A DNA stretch of 64,000 nucleotides from Ignavibacteriota bacterium (GTDB taxonomy: Bacteria; Bacteroidota; Ignavibacteria; Ignavibacteriales; Melioribacteraceae): contig JADJGF010000001.1 in the NCBI GenBank assembly GCA_016708125.1, positions 4,238,001-4,302,000 of the forward strand, written 5' to 3'. The notes under the pieces are model-generated. The model was not told the DNA's origin and made no database searches. It worked only from the letters and a program-made list of their open reading frames with translations. This document shows, piece by piece, positions 17,033 through 27,500 of this stretch. Both the position numbers and the translations under genes were made by a program. Within the stretch, counting starts at the first letter, position 1, and every line of letters starts with the position of its first letter.

Positions 17033-17048
17033 TGTGTGCCAGATCACA
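17033..17048. promoter_or_regulatory. CRP/FNR-like palindromic operator
   Basis: TGTGTGCCAGATCACA fits TGTGA-N6-TCACA with a single deviation. It sits in the 262-base divergent space between the DUF4402 cluster and xdhA and could act on either. It is 54 bases from the pilin start and about 195 from xdhA, which favours the pilin promoter. It resembles the sites at 5340 and 42590. Confidence 0.5.
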
Positions 17049-17241
17049 TTATGCGCAAAATTTGATTTATCTTAATAATTAAAAGGAAATTATTTTTCCT
17101 AATGTTTCAAATTGCGGGATTAAAATTGTTGTGTATTTTATTGGGACATTTTTATATTTTAATTTGTGAAATCATTTATTAAATATTTCTCACTTTTTTC
17201 AGATTGCTAATTTCAAAATCTTAACAAATTTATTGATCAGA

Positions 17242-18672
17242 ATGGAAAGTGAAATAAATTTCATATTAAACAATCAAGAAATTAAAACCAAAATTAACCC
17301 ATCTACAGTTCTGCTTGATTATATTAGAAAAGACAAAAAATTAACCGGAACAAAAGAAGTTTGCAAAGAAGGTGATTGCGGAGCATGCACAGTTTTACTC
17401 GGTGAACTTACAAAAGTTGGATTAAAATATAAAACAATAAACTCTTGCATTTTCCCAATTCAAAATGTTGATGGAAAACATGTCGTAACAATTGAAGGAA
17501 TTAATCAAGAAAATCTAAATATTATTCAGCATGAATTTGTAAATCAAGGAGCTTCTCAATGCGGATTTTGTACACCGGGATTTATAATTTCACTCACCGG
17601 ATACCTTTTAAATTCAGAAAAATTAGAGTATGACGAAATGATAAATTCAGTTGCCGGAAATATTTGTCGCTGCACCGGATATAATTCGATTAAAAAATCA
17701 ATTGAGAAAATAAAACTTAATATAAATGATATTAACTTGCAGAATAACAATAAGTTAGCATATTTGATTAAAAGCAATATTTTACCAAAATATTTTTCAG
17801 AAATTGAACAAAGGTTAAATCTAATTAATTCTACAAAAGTAGATAATCCGGAATTCCATAAAAATATACACTCTGTTTTCATTGGTGGAGGAACTGATTT
17901 ATTCGTTCAAAAAGCGGAGGAAATGTGCAAATCAAATGTTCATTTTATTTACAATATTCCGCAACCAAAAATTTTAATAAATGATTCTGTAATAATAATT
18001 CATTCTTCCACGACTATTGAAGAATTAAAAGATTTCTTTGAAAAGAATATTCCAAATATAAATTTCAATACATTGTTTAAACTTTTCGCATCAAAACCAA
18101 TTAGAAATTCGGCAACAATCGGTGGAAATATTGTAAATGCTTCCCCAATTGGAGATATGTCGGTTGCATTACTTTCACTAAATGCTAAACTTATTTTGAA
18201 GAATTCGAAAAAAGAAACTCGAAAAGTAAACTTGGATAAATTCTATTTTGATTACAAAAAGTATGATTTAAATTCCGATGAAATAATAGATTCGGTTTCG
18301 ATTCCAATTCCAAACAGCAATTTCTTATTCAATTTTGAAAAAGTTTCTAAGAGAAATCATTTAGATATTGCAAGTGTAAATTCCTCCATGCTCCTTGAAA
18401 TTATTGACAATAAAATAGCTGGAGCACGTTTGGCTGCTGGAGGTGTTGCTCCAATTCCTCTTTATTTTAGAAATACATCTGAATTTTTAATTAATAAAGA
18501 AATTTCTATGGAATTAGTTAAAGAATCTGTGGAAATTGCAAAATCTGAAATTTCACCAATAAGTGATATTCGCGGGAGCAAGGATTACAAAACATTATTA
18601 TTAGGTCAATTAATAAAAGCCCACTTCATCGAAATGTTTCCGCAAATTATAAATCATGAGGTGTTAATTTGA
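17242..18672 (+). CDS. xdhA: Xanthine dehydrogenase small subunit (2Fe-2S and FAD)
   Basis: A 476-residue electron-transfer subunit of a molybdenum hydroxylase. The N-terminal ferredoxin-like domain has the first cluster motif VCKEGDCGACTV followed by NSC. The helical domain carries QCGFCTPGF and CRCTGYNSI for the second 2Fe-2S cluster. From about residue 205 comes the FAD domain with FIGGGTDLFVQ and RNSATIGGNIVNASPIGDM. Electrons from xanthine oxidation pass through these centres to NAD+. I chose ATG 17242 over an in-frame TTG nine bases upstream. The gene overlaps xdhB by four bases, so translation is probably coupled. It is the first gene of an xdhA-xdhB-xdhC unit. Confidence 0.95.
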   Translation: MESEINFILNNQEIKTKINPSTVLLDYIRKDKKLTGTKEVCKEGDCGACTVLLGELTKVGLKYKTINSCIFPIQNVDGKHVVTIEGINQENLNIIQHEFVNQGASQCGFCTPGFIISLTGYLLNSEKLEYDEMINSVAGNICRCTGYNSIKKSIEKIKLNINDINLQNNNKLAYLIKSNILPKYFSEIEQRLNLINSTKVDNPEFHKNIHSVFIGGGTDLFVQKAEEMCKSNVHFIYNIPQPKILINDSVIIIHSSTTIEELKDFFEKNIPNINFNTLFKLFASKPIRNSATIGGNIVNASPIGDMSVALLSLNAKLILKNSKKETRKVNLDKFYFDYKKYDLNSDEIIDSVSIPIPNSNFLFNFEKVSKRNHLDIASVNSSMLLEIIDNKIAGARLAAGGVAPIPLYFRNTSEFLINKEISMELVKESVEIAKSEISPISDIRGSKDYKTLLLGQLIKAHFIEMFPQIINHEVLI

Positions 18673-20918
18673 ACACTGATGTGATTAAACATGTTTCTGG
18701 CAATTCACTTTTTGTTGATGATTTCCCTATTCTTGAAGGAACTTTATTCGCTAAAGTTTTTACTTCTTCAATTGCACACGGAAAAATAAAAAATATAAAT
18801 TTAGAAAGTGCCAAATCTTTTCCCGGCGTTGTTAAAATTTTAACTTCGGAAGATATTCCCGGAATAAATCAAGTTGGCGGAATAATTCAAGATGAAACTC
18901 TTTTAGCCGAAAACGATGTTCATTTTATTGGAGAGCCAATTGCTCTCGTAATTGCAGAATCTCAAAAAATTGCAAAGGAAGCTGCAAATTTAATTGAAAT
19001 CGAATTTGAAGAATTAGAAATTATTGTTGATCCGAGAAAAGCTTTTGAAGTAAATTCTTTAATAATGCCTCCAAAAATTTTTGAAAGCGGAAATGTTTCC
19101 GAAGCTTGGACGAAATGTGATATTATTGTTGAAGGAAATGTTGAAAGCGGCGGACAAGAACATTTATATCTGGAAACACAATCTGCCGTTGCAATTCCAA
19201 AAGAAACAAACGAAATAAAAATAATTTCATCTACACAAAGTCCAACCGCAGTTCAAAAAACTATTGCAAAAGTTTTAAATTTACCAATGAACAAAATTGA
19301 GGTAGATGTTTTAAGATTAGGCGGCGCATTTGGAGGCAAGGAAGATCAAGCAACACATTGGGCAACATTGGCAGCTTTGGGAACTTATCATACAAGTAAA
19401 CCGGTAAAGCTTGTTTTATCTCGATCCGAAGATTTATTTATGACGGGAAAACGTCATCCATATTCTTCTGATTTTAAAATTGGTATTACGAAAGATTTAA
19501 AAATTCTTGCGTATGAAGTTATGTTTTATCAGAATGCCGGAGCTGTTGCTGATCTTTCTCCCGCAATTTTAGAACGAACTTTATTTCATGCGACAAATTC
19601 TTATTTCATTCCAAATGTAAAAGCGACGGCTATAAGTTGTAAAACTAATCTTCCCCCATTTACTGCATTTAGAGGTTTTGGCGGACCTCAAGGAAAATTT
19701 GTTATTGAATCTGCAATTCATAAAACTGCAGAAAAATTAAAAATTGATGTAAGTGAAATCCAGAAGAAAAATTTAATTTCAGAAAAAGATTTTTTCTATT
19801 ATGGACAGCAAGCAGAAAATTCTAAAGCAAATATTTGCTGGCAAACTGCTGATGAAAAATTTGATTTTAATTCATTGAAAATGCAAGTAGATGTTTTCAA
19901 CTCCGAAAATAAATTTTTCAAAAAAGGTTTGGCGGTTATGCCAATTTGTTTTGGAATTTCATTTACAAATACATTCTTAAATCAAGCAAGTTCATTGGTT
20001 CATGTTTATAATGATGGAAGTATTGGAGTAAGTACTGGTGCGGTTGAAATGGGTCAAGGTGTAAATGAGAAAATTAAATTAGCAGTTGCAAAAACTTTTT
20101 CTGTAAAAGTTGAAAGGATAAAAATTGAATCGACAAATACAACTCGAAACGCAAATACTTCTGCAACTGCGGCAAGCAGTGGAGCTGATCTAAATGGAAA
20201 TGCTGCAATTAAAGCTGCTCAATCAATTTTAAAAAGATTATTAGAATTTGCCGCTTCTGAATTAAAAATTCAAGATTTATCAAAACTTAAAATTGTAAAC
20301 GAAAAAGTTTTTTACGATAATCATGAAACAAATTTGAAATGGGATGAATTAATTCTAAAAGCATATCAGAATAGAATTAATCTTTCATCACATGAATTTT
20401 ACGCAACTCCGGAAATATTTTTTGATAGAAAAAATAATAAAGGAAATCCTTTTGCATACCATGTTTACGGAACATCCATAACCGGCGTTACTATTGATTG
20501 CGTGCGAGGAACTTACGAAATTGATTTTGTAAAAATTGTTCACGATTTTGGAAAAAGTATTGATAACAAAATTGATATTGGTCAAGCTGAAGGCGGATTA
20601 GTTCAAGGAATTGGCTGGATGACAATGGAAGAATTAAAATATTCAGATAAAGGTAAATTGCTCTCCAATTCTCTTTCGACATACAAAGTGCCGGATATTT
20701 ATTCTGTTCCGAAAAATATTGAAATTGAATTTTTAGAAAACTCAGAAAATAGATTTGGACTTTTAAAAAGTAAAGCAATCGGAGAACCGCCGTTGATGTA
20801 CGGAATTGGAACTTTTTTTGCGATTTATAATGCTGTAAAAAGTTTTAATCCAAAAAGTAAACTTGAATATTCTTCGCCAATAACTCCAGAAAAAGTTTTA
20901 CTGGGTTTGTATTCTTAA
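18669..20918 (+). CDS. xdhB: Xanthine dehydrogenase molybdenum-binding large subunit
   Basis: A 749-residue catalytic subunit that hydroxylates hypoxanthine and xanthine. Visible cofactor and active-site motifs in order: GGAFGGKEDQATHWA near 217, FRGFGGPQGK near 334 (the Arg contacts the purine in known xanthine dehydrogenases), EMGQGVNEK near 459, and GEPPLMYGIG near 704, whose Glu is the catalytic base. These match true xanthine dehydrogenases rather than CO or aldehyde enzymes. The start codon is a GTG or TTG-class codon inside the four-base overlap with xdhA. The XdhC-type maturation gene follows after 48 bases. The product acts in the cytoplasm with XdhA. Confidence 0.95.
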   Translation: MNTDVIKHVSGNSLFVDDFPILEGTLFAKVFTSSIAHGKIKNINLESAKSFPGVVKILTSEDIPGINQVGGIIQDETLLAENDVHFIGEPIALVIAESQKIAKEAANLIEIEFEELEIIVDPRKAFEVNSLIMPPKIFESGNVSEAWTKCDIIVEGNVESGGQEHLYLETQSAVAIPKETNEIKIISSTQSPTAVQKTIAKVLNLPMNKIEVDVLRLGGAFGGKEDQATHWATLAALGTYHTSKPVKLVLSRSEDLFMTGKRHPYSSDFKIGITKDLKILAYEVMFYQNAGAVADLSPAILERTLFHATNSYFIPNVKATAISCKTNLPPFTAFRGFGGPQGKFVIESAIHKTAEKLKIDVSEIQKKNLISEKDFFYYGQQAENSKANICWQTADEKFDFNSLKMQVDVFNSENKFFKKGLAVMPICFGISFTNTFLNQASSLVHVYNDGSIGVSTGAVEMGQGVNEKIKLAVAKTFSVKVERIKIESTNTTRNANTSATAASSGADLNGNAAIKAAQSILKRLLEFAASELKIQDLSKLKIVNEKVFYDNHETNLKWDELILKAYQNRINLSSHEFYATPEIFFDRKNNKGNPFAYHVYGTSITGVTIDCVRGTYEIDFVKIVHDFGKSIDNKIDIGQAEGGLVQGIGWMTMEELKYSDKGKLLSNSLSTYKVPDIYSVPKNIEIEFLENSENRFGLLKSKAIGEPPLMYGIGTFFAIYNAVKSFNPKSKLEYSSPITPEKVLLGLYS

Positions 20919-20966
20919 ACAAAATTAAATTTAAAAATAATTAGATTAGAAAATTTTGAGAGTTTT

Positions 20967-21929
20967 ATGAAAGAAGTTGATTTATGGATTTTCGTTTACA
21001 ATAAACTTAACAGAAATATAAAAGTAAATTTATTAATTGTTGCTGATTCAAGTTTGTCTTCTCCAGGAAAATCCGGATTTAAAATGGCAATTTCCGAAGA
21101 CGTTGAAACCTACGGAACAATTGGCGGCGGAATTATGGAGTTTGATATTTTAAACGAAATCAGAGGAACTCTTAATTTTACTGAACCAGTTAATTTTATT
21201 AGAAAACTTCATCACAGCAAAACAAAAGATGGGCATTCATCCGGGTTAATTTGCGGCGGAACTCAAACATTAATTGTACAAACATTAACAATAGAAAATC
21301 GTGATTTAGTGAAAAATATAATTGATAATTTGGAAGATCAAATAAATGGCGTGTTAAGGTTAAATCCGTTTGGGCTTGATTATACGCCGCATAAAGAAAA
21401 TGACAAAGATATAAATTTGTTTTTTGAAGATGAGCAAAATTGGCAATACGAAGAAAATATAGGATTACTTAATACAGTTTATATTATTGGCGGAGGTCAT
21501 GTTGGATTAGCAGTTTCAAGAGTTATGTCAACTTTAGATTTTTATGTTGTTACTTTTGATCAAAGAGATGATATAATTACAATGAAGCAAAATACATTTG
21601 CTGATAAAAAAATTATTACAAAATATGATGAAGTAAATAAGTTTATTCGTGAATCAAAAAAATCTTATGCAATAATTGTAACTCCAAATCATGATGGAGA
21701 TAAGGAAGCATTAAAATCAATTATTGGATTGAAACTAAAATATATTGGATTAATGGGAAGCGAAAAAAAATCCAAAAGTATTTTTTCACATTTGGAATCC
21801 GAAGGAATTAATTCAGAATTGTTTAAAAAAGTTCACACTCCGGTTGGATTAGAAATAAATGCAGAATCTCCGGAAGAAATTGCAATTAGTATTGCGGCAG
21901 AAATTATAAAGATTAAGAATTTAATTTAG
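20967..21929 (+). CDS. xdhC: XdhC/CoxI-family molybdenum cofactor maturation protein
   Basis: A 320-residue XdhC/CoxI-family protein. The N-terminal part has DSSLSSPGKSGFKMAI, then YGTIGGGIMEFDI and GLICGGTQTLIVQ with a conserved Cys. The C-terminal part is a Rossmann fold starting TVYIIGGGHVGLAVSRVM near residue 170, followed by IGLMGSEKKS and HTPVGLEINAESPEEIAISI. XdhC binds the molybdenum cofactor and promotes its sulfuration and insertion into xanthine dehydrogenase. It lies directly after xdhB in the same direction. Its last 17 bases overlap, tail to tail, the 3' end of the opposing DGQHR gene. Confidence 0.93.
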   Translation: MKEVDLWIFVYNKLNRNIKVNLLIVADSSLSSPGKSGFKMAISEDVETYGTIGGGIMEFDILNEIRGTLNFTEPVNFIRKLHHSKTKDGHSSGLICGGTQTLIVQTLTIENRDLVKNIIDNLEDQINGVLRLNPFGLDYTPHKENDKDINLFFEDEQNWQYEENIGLLNTVYIIGGGHVGLAVSRVMSTLDFYVVTFDQRDDIITMKQNTFADKKIITKYDEVNKFIRESKKSYAIIVTPNHDGDKEALKSIIGLKLKYIGLMGSEKKSKSIFSHLESEGINSELFKKVHTPVGLEINAESPEEIAISIAAEIIKIKNLI

Positions 21930-23037
21930 TTTCTTCAATCAAAGTACTATACAATTTTGATTGACCGCTTGAGCCTGGAAGAAAGTTTGTTCTATTGAAA
22001 TCTTCAGATTTTAATGTTGATTTACTTAGTAAAACTAAATAATATTCTTTGGATAAAACTTCACCGATTTTATTAGACTTGACATATGCATCTTTAAAAA
22101 ATCGCATTAAAGCGATAAAACCCGTTGATTTATTAAGAATCATCTCTTTTTCTACAAGCTCCCAAGCATTCGGCCATTTTTCTCTAACTGCATTAAAATA
22201 TTCCCATATGATTTTTGCAATTTCAAGGTCTTTTTCATCTATAAACAAATTGCGAAGAGGTCTAAACATTAGTTCTGTAGAAGAAATTTTCTTAGGTTTC
22301 ATTCCTTTTTTATATATGTTTCTGTCTTCCATGGGATCCTTTGAAATTAGTTTAATAAGTGATTGAGAAAACGTTGCTTGAGTAATAGTCTCTTTTTCTT
22401 TGTCCTCAGCACTTCCTAATATTTTAATTTTATCTTTAAAAGGACTACCTTGTTTTTGATTTAACGCGCGAACAATATTATGACAAGTCTTTTGAGGACT
22501 ACGTGATGTTGCAAATGAAAATAAATCTGCAACTAAAGATTTATTAACCTTTGTTTGTGTCTTATTAATTGTAGCAAAAACTATTGCTTGATCTTCCAAC
22601 TCCATATCAACAAATATTGTAACATTCATATCGAATTCACTTATTTTTCCTTTAAAGTTTTCTAAACCGGCAATTCGATGTTGACCATCAAGTACTTTTG
22701 CTACATTATCTCTAAACGGAACATACATTATCTGTTCTTTTCTATTATATTCAACATCTGTATTATTAAGATGTAAAATTACAGATGACGGGAAAGTTGC
22801 GTCAACAAGATTTACATACTTACTAATTTCAAGCACTCTTTTCTGAGATAGTTCTCGTTGAATTCCAGAATATATCTCAACTTCTCTTTTCTCATCACCT
22901 GAATCCAATCTCCTAATATCAGCATATGATATTTTAACTAAATCCTGGTGCTTCATAACGCCAATATAAAATTGACCAATCGGCTGATTTACTTCAATGC
23001 ATTTAATTTCAATTTTTTGGTTTTCAGCATTAATCAT
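21913..23037 (-). CDS. DGQHR-domain protein (DndB-like)
   Basis: A 374-residue cytoplasmic protein with the defining motif VLDGQHRIAGL at about residues 113-123, preceded by RELSQKRVLEISKYV and followed by INKTQTKVNKSLVADLF. These are hallmarks of the DGQHR/DndB/ParB-like fold. DndB regulates the phosphorothioate DNA modification genes; other DGQHR proteins occur in mobile and defence loci, mostly without known function. No dndCDE gene is visible. It is the last of three minus-strand genes; its start overlaps the membrane-protein stop by eight bases. Its 3' end overlaps xdhC by 17 bases in the opposite orientation. The product probably touches DNA or nucleotides; the exact role is unknown. 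Confidence 0.85.
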   Translation of the reverse strand: MINAENQKIEIKCIEVNQPIGQFYIGVMKHQDLVKISYADIRRLDSGDEKREVEIYSGIQRELSQKRVLEISKYVNLVDATFPSSVILHLNNTDVEYNRKEQIMYVPFRDNVAKVLDGQHRIAGLENFKGKISEFDMNVTIFVDMELEDQAIVFATINKTQTKVNKSLVADLFSFATSRSPQKTCHNIVRALNQKQGSPFKDKIKILGSAEDKEKETITQATFSQSLIKLISKDPMEDRNIYKKGMKPKKISSTELMFRPLRNLFIDEKDLEIAKIIWEYFNAVREKWPNAWELVEKEMILNKSTGFIALMRFFKDAYVKSNKIGEVLSKEYYLVLLSKSTLKSEDFNRTNFLPGSSGQSKLYSTLIEETKLNS

Positions 23038-23557
23038 TGCCTAATCCTTCTAATATATTTTCAACCTCTTCATTGCTTTTTGATTTAACATCTATATTTG
23101 GATAAATTTTAAGAAAGTCAATATATATACTTCTGTAAGATGTATAACTTGATAATATAAACAATAAAATTGATGCTATTCTTACAAACCATAAATTAAT
23201 ATTTACATCAATATTCTTATGTGAAATCTCGATTGAATATAAAATTGCATATATAACAGAACTTATAATAATAAAAAATATGCTTAAATGACTTAATAAA
23301 CGATCAAATTTGAATACTGATTTCTTAAGCGCTTTTTGATTTTCTTCATCGCGAAATAAATAAAATGCACCTGTTGCAAGACCTGCAGAAAATAATAATA
23401 TTTGGCCGTCATCAATAAAAGATATTATATGTTCATATTTTTGAATAATAAAAATCCCTATTAATGAAATTAAAAATGGTAACGTAATTCCAGATAATGA
23501 ATATAAGAATCCCGTCCAAGTTTTTTCTGAATGTAATTTTCTTTCTAGTATTTCCAT
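23030..23557 (-). CDS. Four-helix membrane protein of the Dam/DGQHR cassette
   Basis: A 175-residue inner-membrane protein with four predicted helices: about 16-38 (FLYSLSGITLPFLISLIGIF), 50-66 (QILLFSAGLATGAFYLF), 90-110 (LSIFFIIISSVIYAIL) and 124-142 (FVRIASILLFILSSY). A charged cytoplasmic loop lies between helices two and three, and the acidic tail is SNEEVENILEGL. I do not recognise the family. It starts two bases after the methylase stop and overlaps the DGQHR start, so the three genes are one translational unit. In defence systems small multi-helix proteins often serve as membrane-disrupting effectors; that role here is a guess from context only. Confidence 0.8.
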   Translation of the reverse strand: MEILERKLHSEKTWTGFLYSLSGITLPFLISLIGIFIIQKYEHIISFIDDGQILLFSAGLATGAFYLFRDEENQKALKKSVFKFDRLLSHLSIFFIIISSVIYAILYSIEISHKNIDVNINLWFVRIASILLFILSSYTSYRSIYIDFLKIYPNIDVKSKSNEEVENILEGLGND

Positions 23558-23559
23558 AT

Positions 23560-24387
23560 CTAATAATTTTTAATTATCAATTCTTTTACTTTTATTTTAT
23601 CCTTTTTACATGAAATATATCTATAGGCATTAGTTGAATAAATATCCCAATTCGAATATAGTTCTTTAATAGAATCAACATCTGCATTAGAAATAATAAC
23701 TTTACAGCCTTTTTTAGATAATTTTTCAGCAAATAAAGCCACTTTTCCATGTTCCTCTTCATCAAATTTTTCAAGTGTATAATGATTAAAAGATGCTGTA
23801 GAAGAAATTCGTGGATAAGGTGGATCAAGATATACTAGATCATTTTCTTCTACTAAAGATATAATTTCTTGATAATGCGATGTAAATATTTCTGCATTAT
23901 TTAATTTTTCACTTAAAATTTTAAATTGTTCCAAGGGAAGAAAAGATGGTTTGCTCTTACCAAATGGTACGTTATAATTTCCACTCTTATTCACTCGGTA
24001 AATACCATTAAATGACGTTTTATTCAAAAAAATAAATTTAATCGCTTGATCTAATGTCGGTTCGTTAATGCTTCTATTAAAATTCTCTCTAATTCTATAA
24101 TATGTTTTCTCTGAAACTGGAATTCTGAATTTCTTCAATCCATTATATACATCTTTATAATTATATTTAATTTGATTATAAGTATTTATCAAATTTGAGT
24201 TCATATCAGAAAGGTAGGCCTTGGAAAAAGAACCTTTTAGGAAAAAAGAACCTCCACCAAGAAAAGGTTCGAAGTATCTATTTATTTTAAAACCATTTAC
24301 AAACTTGAAAATTTCATTTATCAAATTTTGTTTTCCACCTGCCCATCTAATAAAAGGTTTTATCGATTCATTCAAATGTAAATTCAA
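23560..24387 (-). CDS. Dam/DpnM-family DNA adenine methyltransferase
   Basis: A 275-residue class alpha N6-adenine methylase. KPFIRWAGGKQNLI near residues 10-23 and EPFLGGGSFF near 40 form the S-adenosylmethionine site, and LVYLDPPYPR near 188 is the catalytic DPPY motif. The spacing matches the Dam/DpnM (D12) family. The frame opens with TTG at 24387; a second TTG 12 bases on is an alternative and no in-frame ATG exists before the catalytic core. No restriction endonuclease is adjacent, so it is either solitary or part of the cassette with the membrane and DGQHR proteins. The recognition site cannot be told from sequence alone; GATC is typical of close relatives. Confidence 0.9.
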   Translation of the reverse strand: MNLHLNESIKPFIRWAGGKQNLINEIFKFVNGFKINRYFEPFLGGGSFFLKGSFSKAYLSDMNSNLINTYNQIKYNYKDVYNGLKKFRIPVSEKTYYRIRENFNRSINEPTLDQAIKFIFLNKTSFNGIYRVNKSGNYNVPFGKSKPSFLPLEQFKILSEKLNNAEIFTSHYQEIISLVEENDLVYLDPPYPRISSTASFNHYTLEKFDEEEHGKVALFAEKLSKKGCKVIISNADVDSIKELYSNWDIYSTNAYRYISCKKDKIKVKELIIKNY

Positions 24388-24574
24388 TTTTTATTTTAAA
24401 TAATACTATAATAAAAAATATAATAAAAATCATTCAATTTTAAATAAATGTAAATTAATATTTTATGTTTTCGCTAAGTCTATCTATATATAAAAGAAAT
24501 TTTTCTTACTGATAGTTAAAGTAATTTTTCATAATTTCTTAATTAGATTATACCATATTGGAAAGTTTCTTTTC

Positions 24575-27500
24575 ATGAGTGATAAATTTTACAGAGTTCC
24601 AATTGAGCGACTTTACAGTTGGATTGTTGAAGAAGAAAAGTATGGAAGAATTTTCGGATTATATAAAGAGAATTTATTCACTCCAAAAACATCCGATCCA
24701 TATAAAATGTATAGATATGGCAAACTCTTAGAAACTCCGCTTGGCGTTGCCTCTGGTCCGCATACACAAATGGCACAAAATATAATTGCTTCTTGGTTAG
24801 TTGGCGCAAGATATATTGAATTAAAAACTGTGCAAACTTTAGATGAACTCGAAGTTACCAAACCTTGCATCGACATGGAAGATATTGGTTACAATTGTGA
24901 ATGGTCGCAAGAATTAAAAATAAAAGATTCTTTTGATGAATATTTGAACGCATGGATTTTAATTCATTTATTAAAATATAAATTTGATTGGGATGAAACT
25001 GAATCCGGATTTATTTTTAATATGAGTGTTGGTTATAATCTTGAGGGAATCTTAAAACCCAATGTGCAATGGTTCTTTGAGAAGATGAATAATTGCAAAG
25101 TTGAAAAAGAAAATAAATTAGAAACACTTTCAAAATACTTTCCGGAAATTCACAAAGTAAAAATACCAAATCAAATCACTGATAATATTACACTTTCAAC
25201 AATGCACGGTTGTCCGGCAAACGAAATTGAAGAAATAGGAAAATATTTAATTAGAGATAGAAAACTTCATACGACAATTAAGTTGAATCCTACTTTACTT
25301 GGAAAAGAAAGACTACATTTTATTTTAAATGATAAACTTGGTTACAAATTTGTTATTCCGGATAAAGCTTTTGAACATGATTTAAAATATGATGATGCAA
25401 TAAAAATGATTACCATACTTCAGAATATTGCGGCAGAGAATAATGTTAAATTCGGATTGAAATTAACAAATACTTTAGAATCAATAAATTTCACTAATTG
25501 GCTTCCGCAAAAGGAAAAGATGGTTTACGCAAGCGGTCGCGCTCTTCATCCAATAAGTATAAATCTTGCTGAAAAATTACAAAGTGATTTTAATGGTGAA
25601 CTTGATATTTCTTTTTCTGCCGGTGTTGATGCTTTTAATGTTTCGGATACTTTGGCCTGCAATTTAAAACCAATTACAGTTTGTTCAGATTTACTAAAGC
25701 CCGGCGGATATTTACGTTTAACGCAATACATCGAAGAACTAGATAAAAACTTTTTTAAATTCGGTGCAAATAATATTGAACAATTCATTTCAAATGTTGC
25801 AAATAAAAGTGATATAACGAAATCCGGTTTAAATAATTTAAGAAAATATGCTTCGAAAGTTTTAGAGCAAAAGCAATATTTCAAATCCTTTTTCCCATTT
25901 AAGAATATTAAAACAAATCGTGAACTTACTCCATATGATTGCATTCATGCACCGTGTATTGAAGCTTGTGCGATATCGCAAAACGTTCCGGAATATATGT
26001 ATCATACAGCAAATGGCGATTTTGATAAAGCCTACAAAGCAATTTTAGATGAAAATCCTTTGCCAAATATTACCGGAAATGTTTGCGATCATTTGTGCCA
26101 GACAAAATGCACAAGAATGAATTATGATAATTCAATATTAATTCGTGCAATAAAAAGATTCAATGCAGAAAAGTTTGATAATAATTTTGACGCAATTTTA
26201 AAAAATAAAAATGGAATTAAAGTTTCAATAATTGGCGCTGGACCATCCGGTTTAGCGTGCGCTTATTTTCTCGCATTGGAAGGATTTGAAGTAAATGTTT
26301 ATGAAACAAAATCATTTGCCGGCGGAATGGCTTCAGACTCAATCCCCGCTTTTAGATTAACGGATAATCAAATTAATTCTGATATAAATTTAATTAAATC
26401 ATTAGGCGTTCATTTTCATTTCAACCAAAATGTTACCAAAGATTTGTTTAGTGAAATTAAATCAAATAGTAATTTTATCTATATAGCAATTGGCGCTCAG
26501 AAAGGTAAAAAGTTAAATATTCCCGGTGAAGATTTAGAAAATGTATTTGATCAACTAACATTTCTATCAAATGTGAGAAGGAATATAAATATTAATTTGG
26601 GAAAAACAATTGCGGTAATTGGCGGAGGAAATTCAGCAATTGATGCAGCCAGAACAGCAAAAAGATTGTCTGCTGAAAGTGGGAAAGTCGCAATTTTGTA
26701 TCGAAGAACAATAAAGGAAATGCCGGCTGATCCCGAAGAAATTAGAGCATTGCTCGATGAAGGAATTTTTATTTTTGAATTAGTGTCGCCAAATTCAATT
26801 TCTAGAATAAATAACCAGTTACAATTAAATTGTATTAAAATGCAATTAGGCGAACCAGATGAAAGTGGAAGGCAAAAGCCAATTCTCGTATTGGGTTCAG
26901 AGTTTTCAATGATTTTTGACTCAATAATTACTGCAATTGGTCAAGATATAATTTTGGATTTTATCGATGAACAGAATCTAATTACTGATAAGAATTATGA
27001 AACACAAATTACAAATGTTTTTGCCGGCGGTGATGCAATTCGCGGAGCTGATTCTTTAATAAACGCAATTGCAGATGGAAAAAATGTAGCTTACAAAATC
27101 ATAGAAAATGTAAAAAGTAATTTTACTATTCCAAAACAAATTAAAAGTGATAAACATACTTTAGCTGAGTTTCAGAAAAAACAAAGTTACCGCGAATTTG
27201 GGAATAAAATTCCCGAATTAAATTTAGAGAAAAGAAATAATTTTAATTTGGTTCATCCAAACATGACAGAAGCTCAAGCAATTTCAGAAGCGCAAAGATG
27301 TTTGTTCTGTAATGATATTTGTAATATTTGTGTTGGTGTTTGTCCCAATTTTGCTAATCTATCATTTGAAACAAATAAATTTAATATTCCAATTTATTCA
27401 ATTGATATTGGTGATGAGATAAATTATACAATTGTTGATCACTTGATTATTGAACAAACAAATCAAATTATTAATATTGGTGATTTTTGTAATGAGTGCG

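Noticed and set aside
21913..24387. Canonical Dnd phosphorothioation system
   Set aside because: Only a DGQHR protein is shared with Dnd; dndC, dndD and dndE are absent and a methylase is present instead.
24388..24574. Attachment site or inverted-repeat border of the Dam/DGQHR cassette
   Set aside because: I compared this space with the xdhC end near 21913-21930 and saw no convincing direct or inverted repeat, and there is no integrase or transposase.
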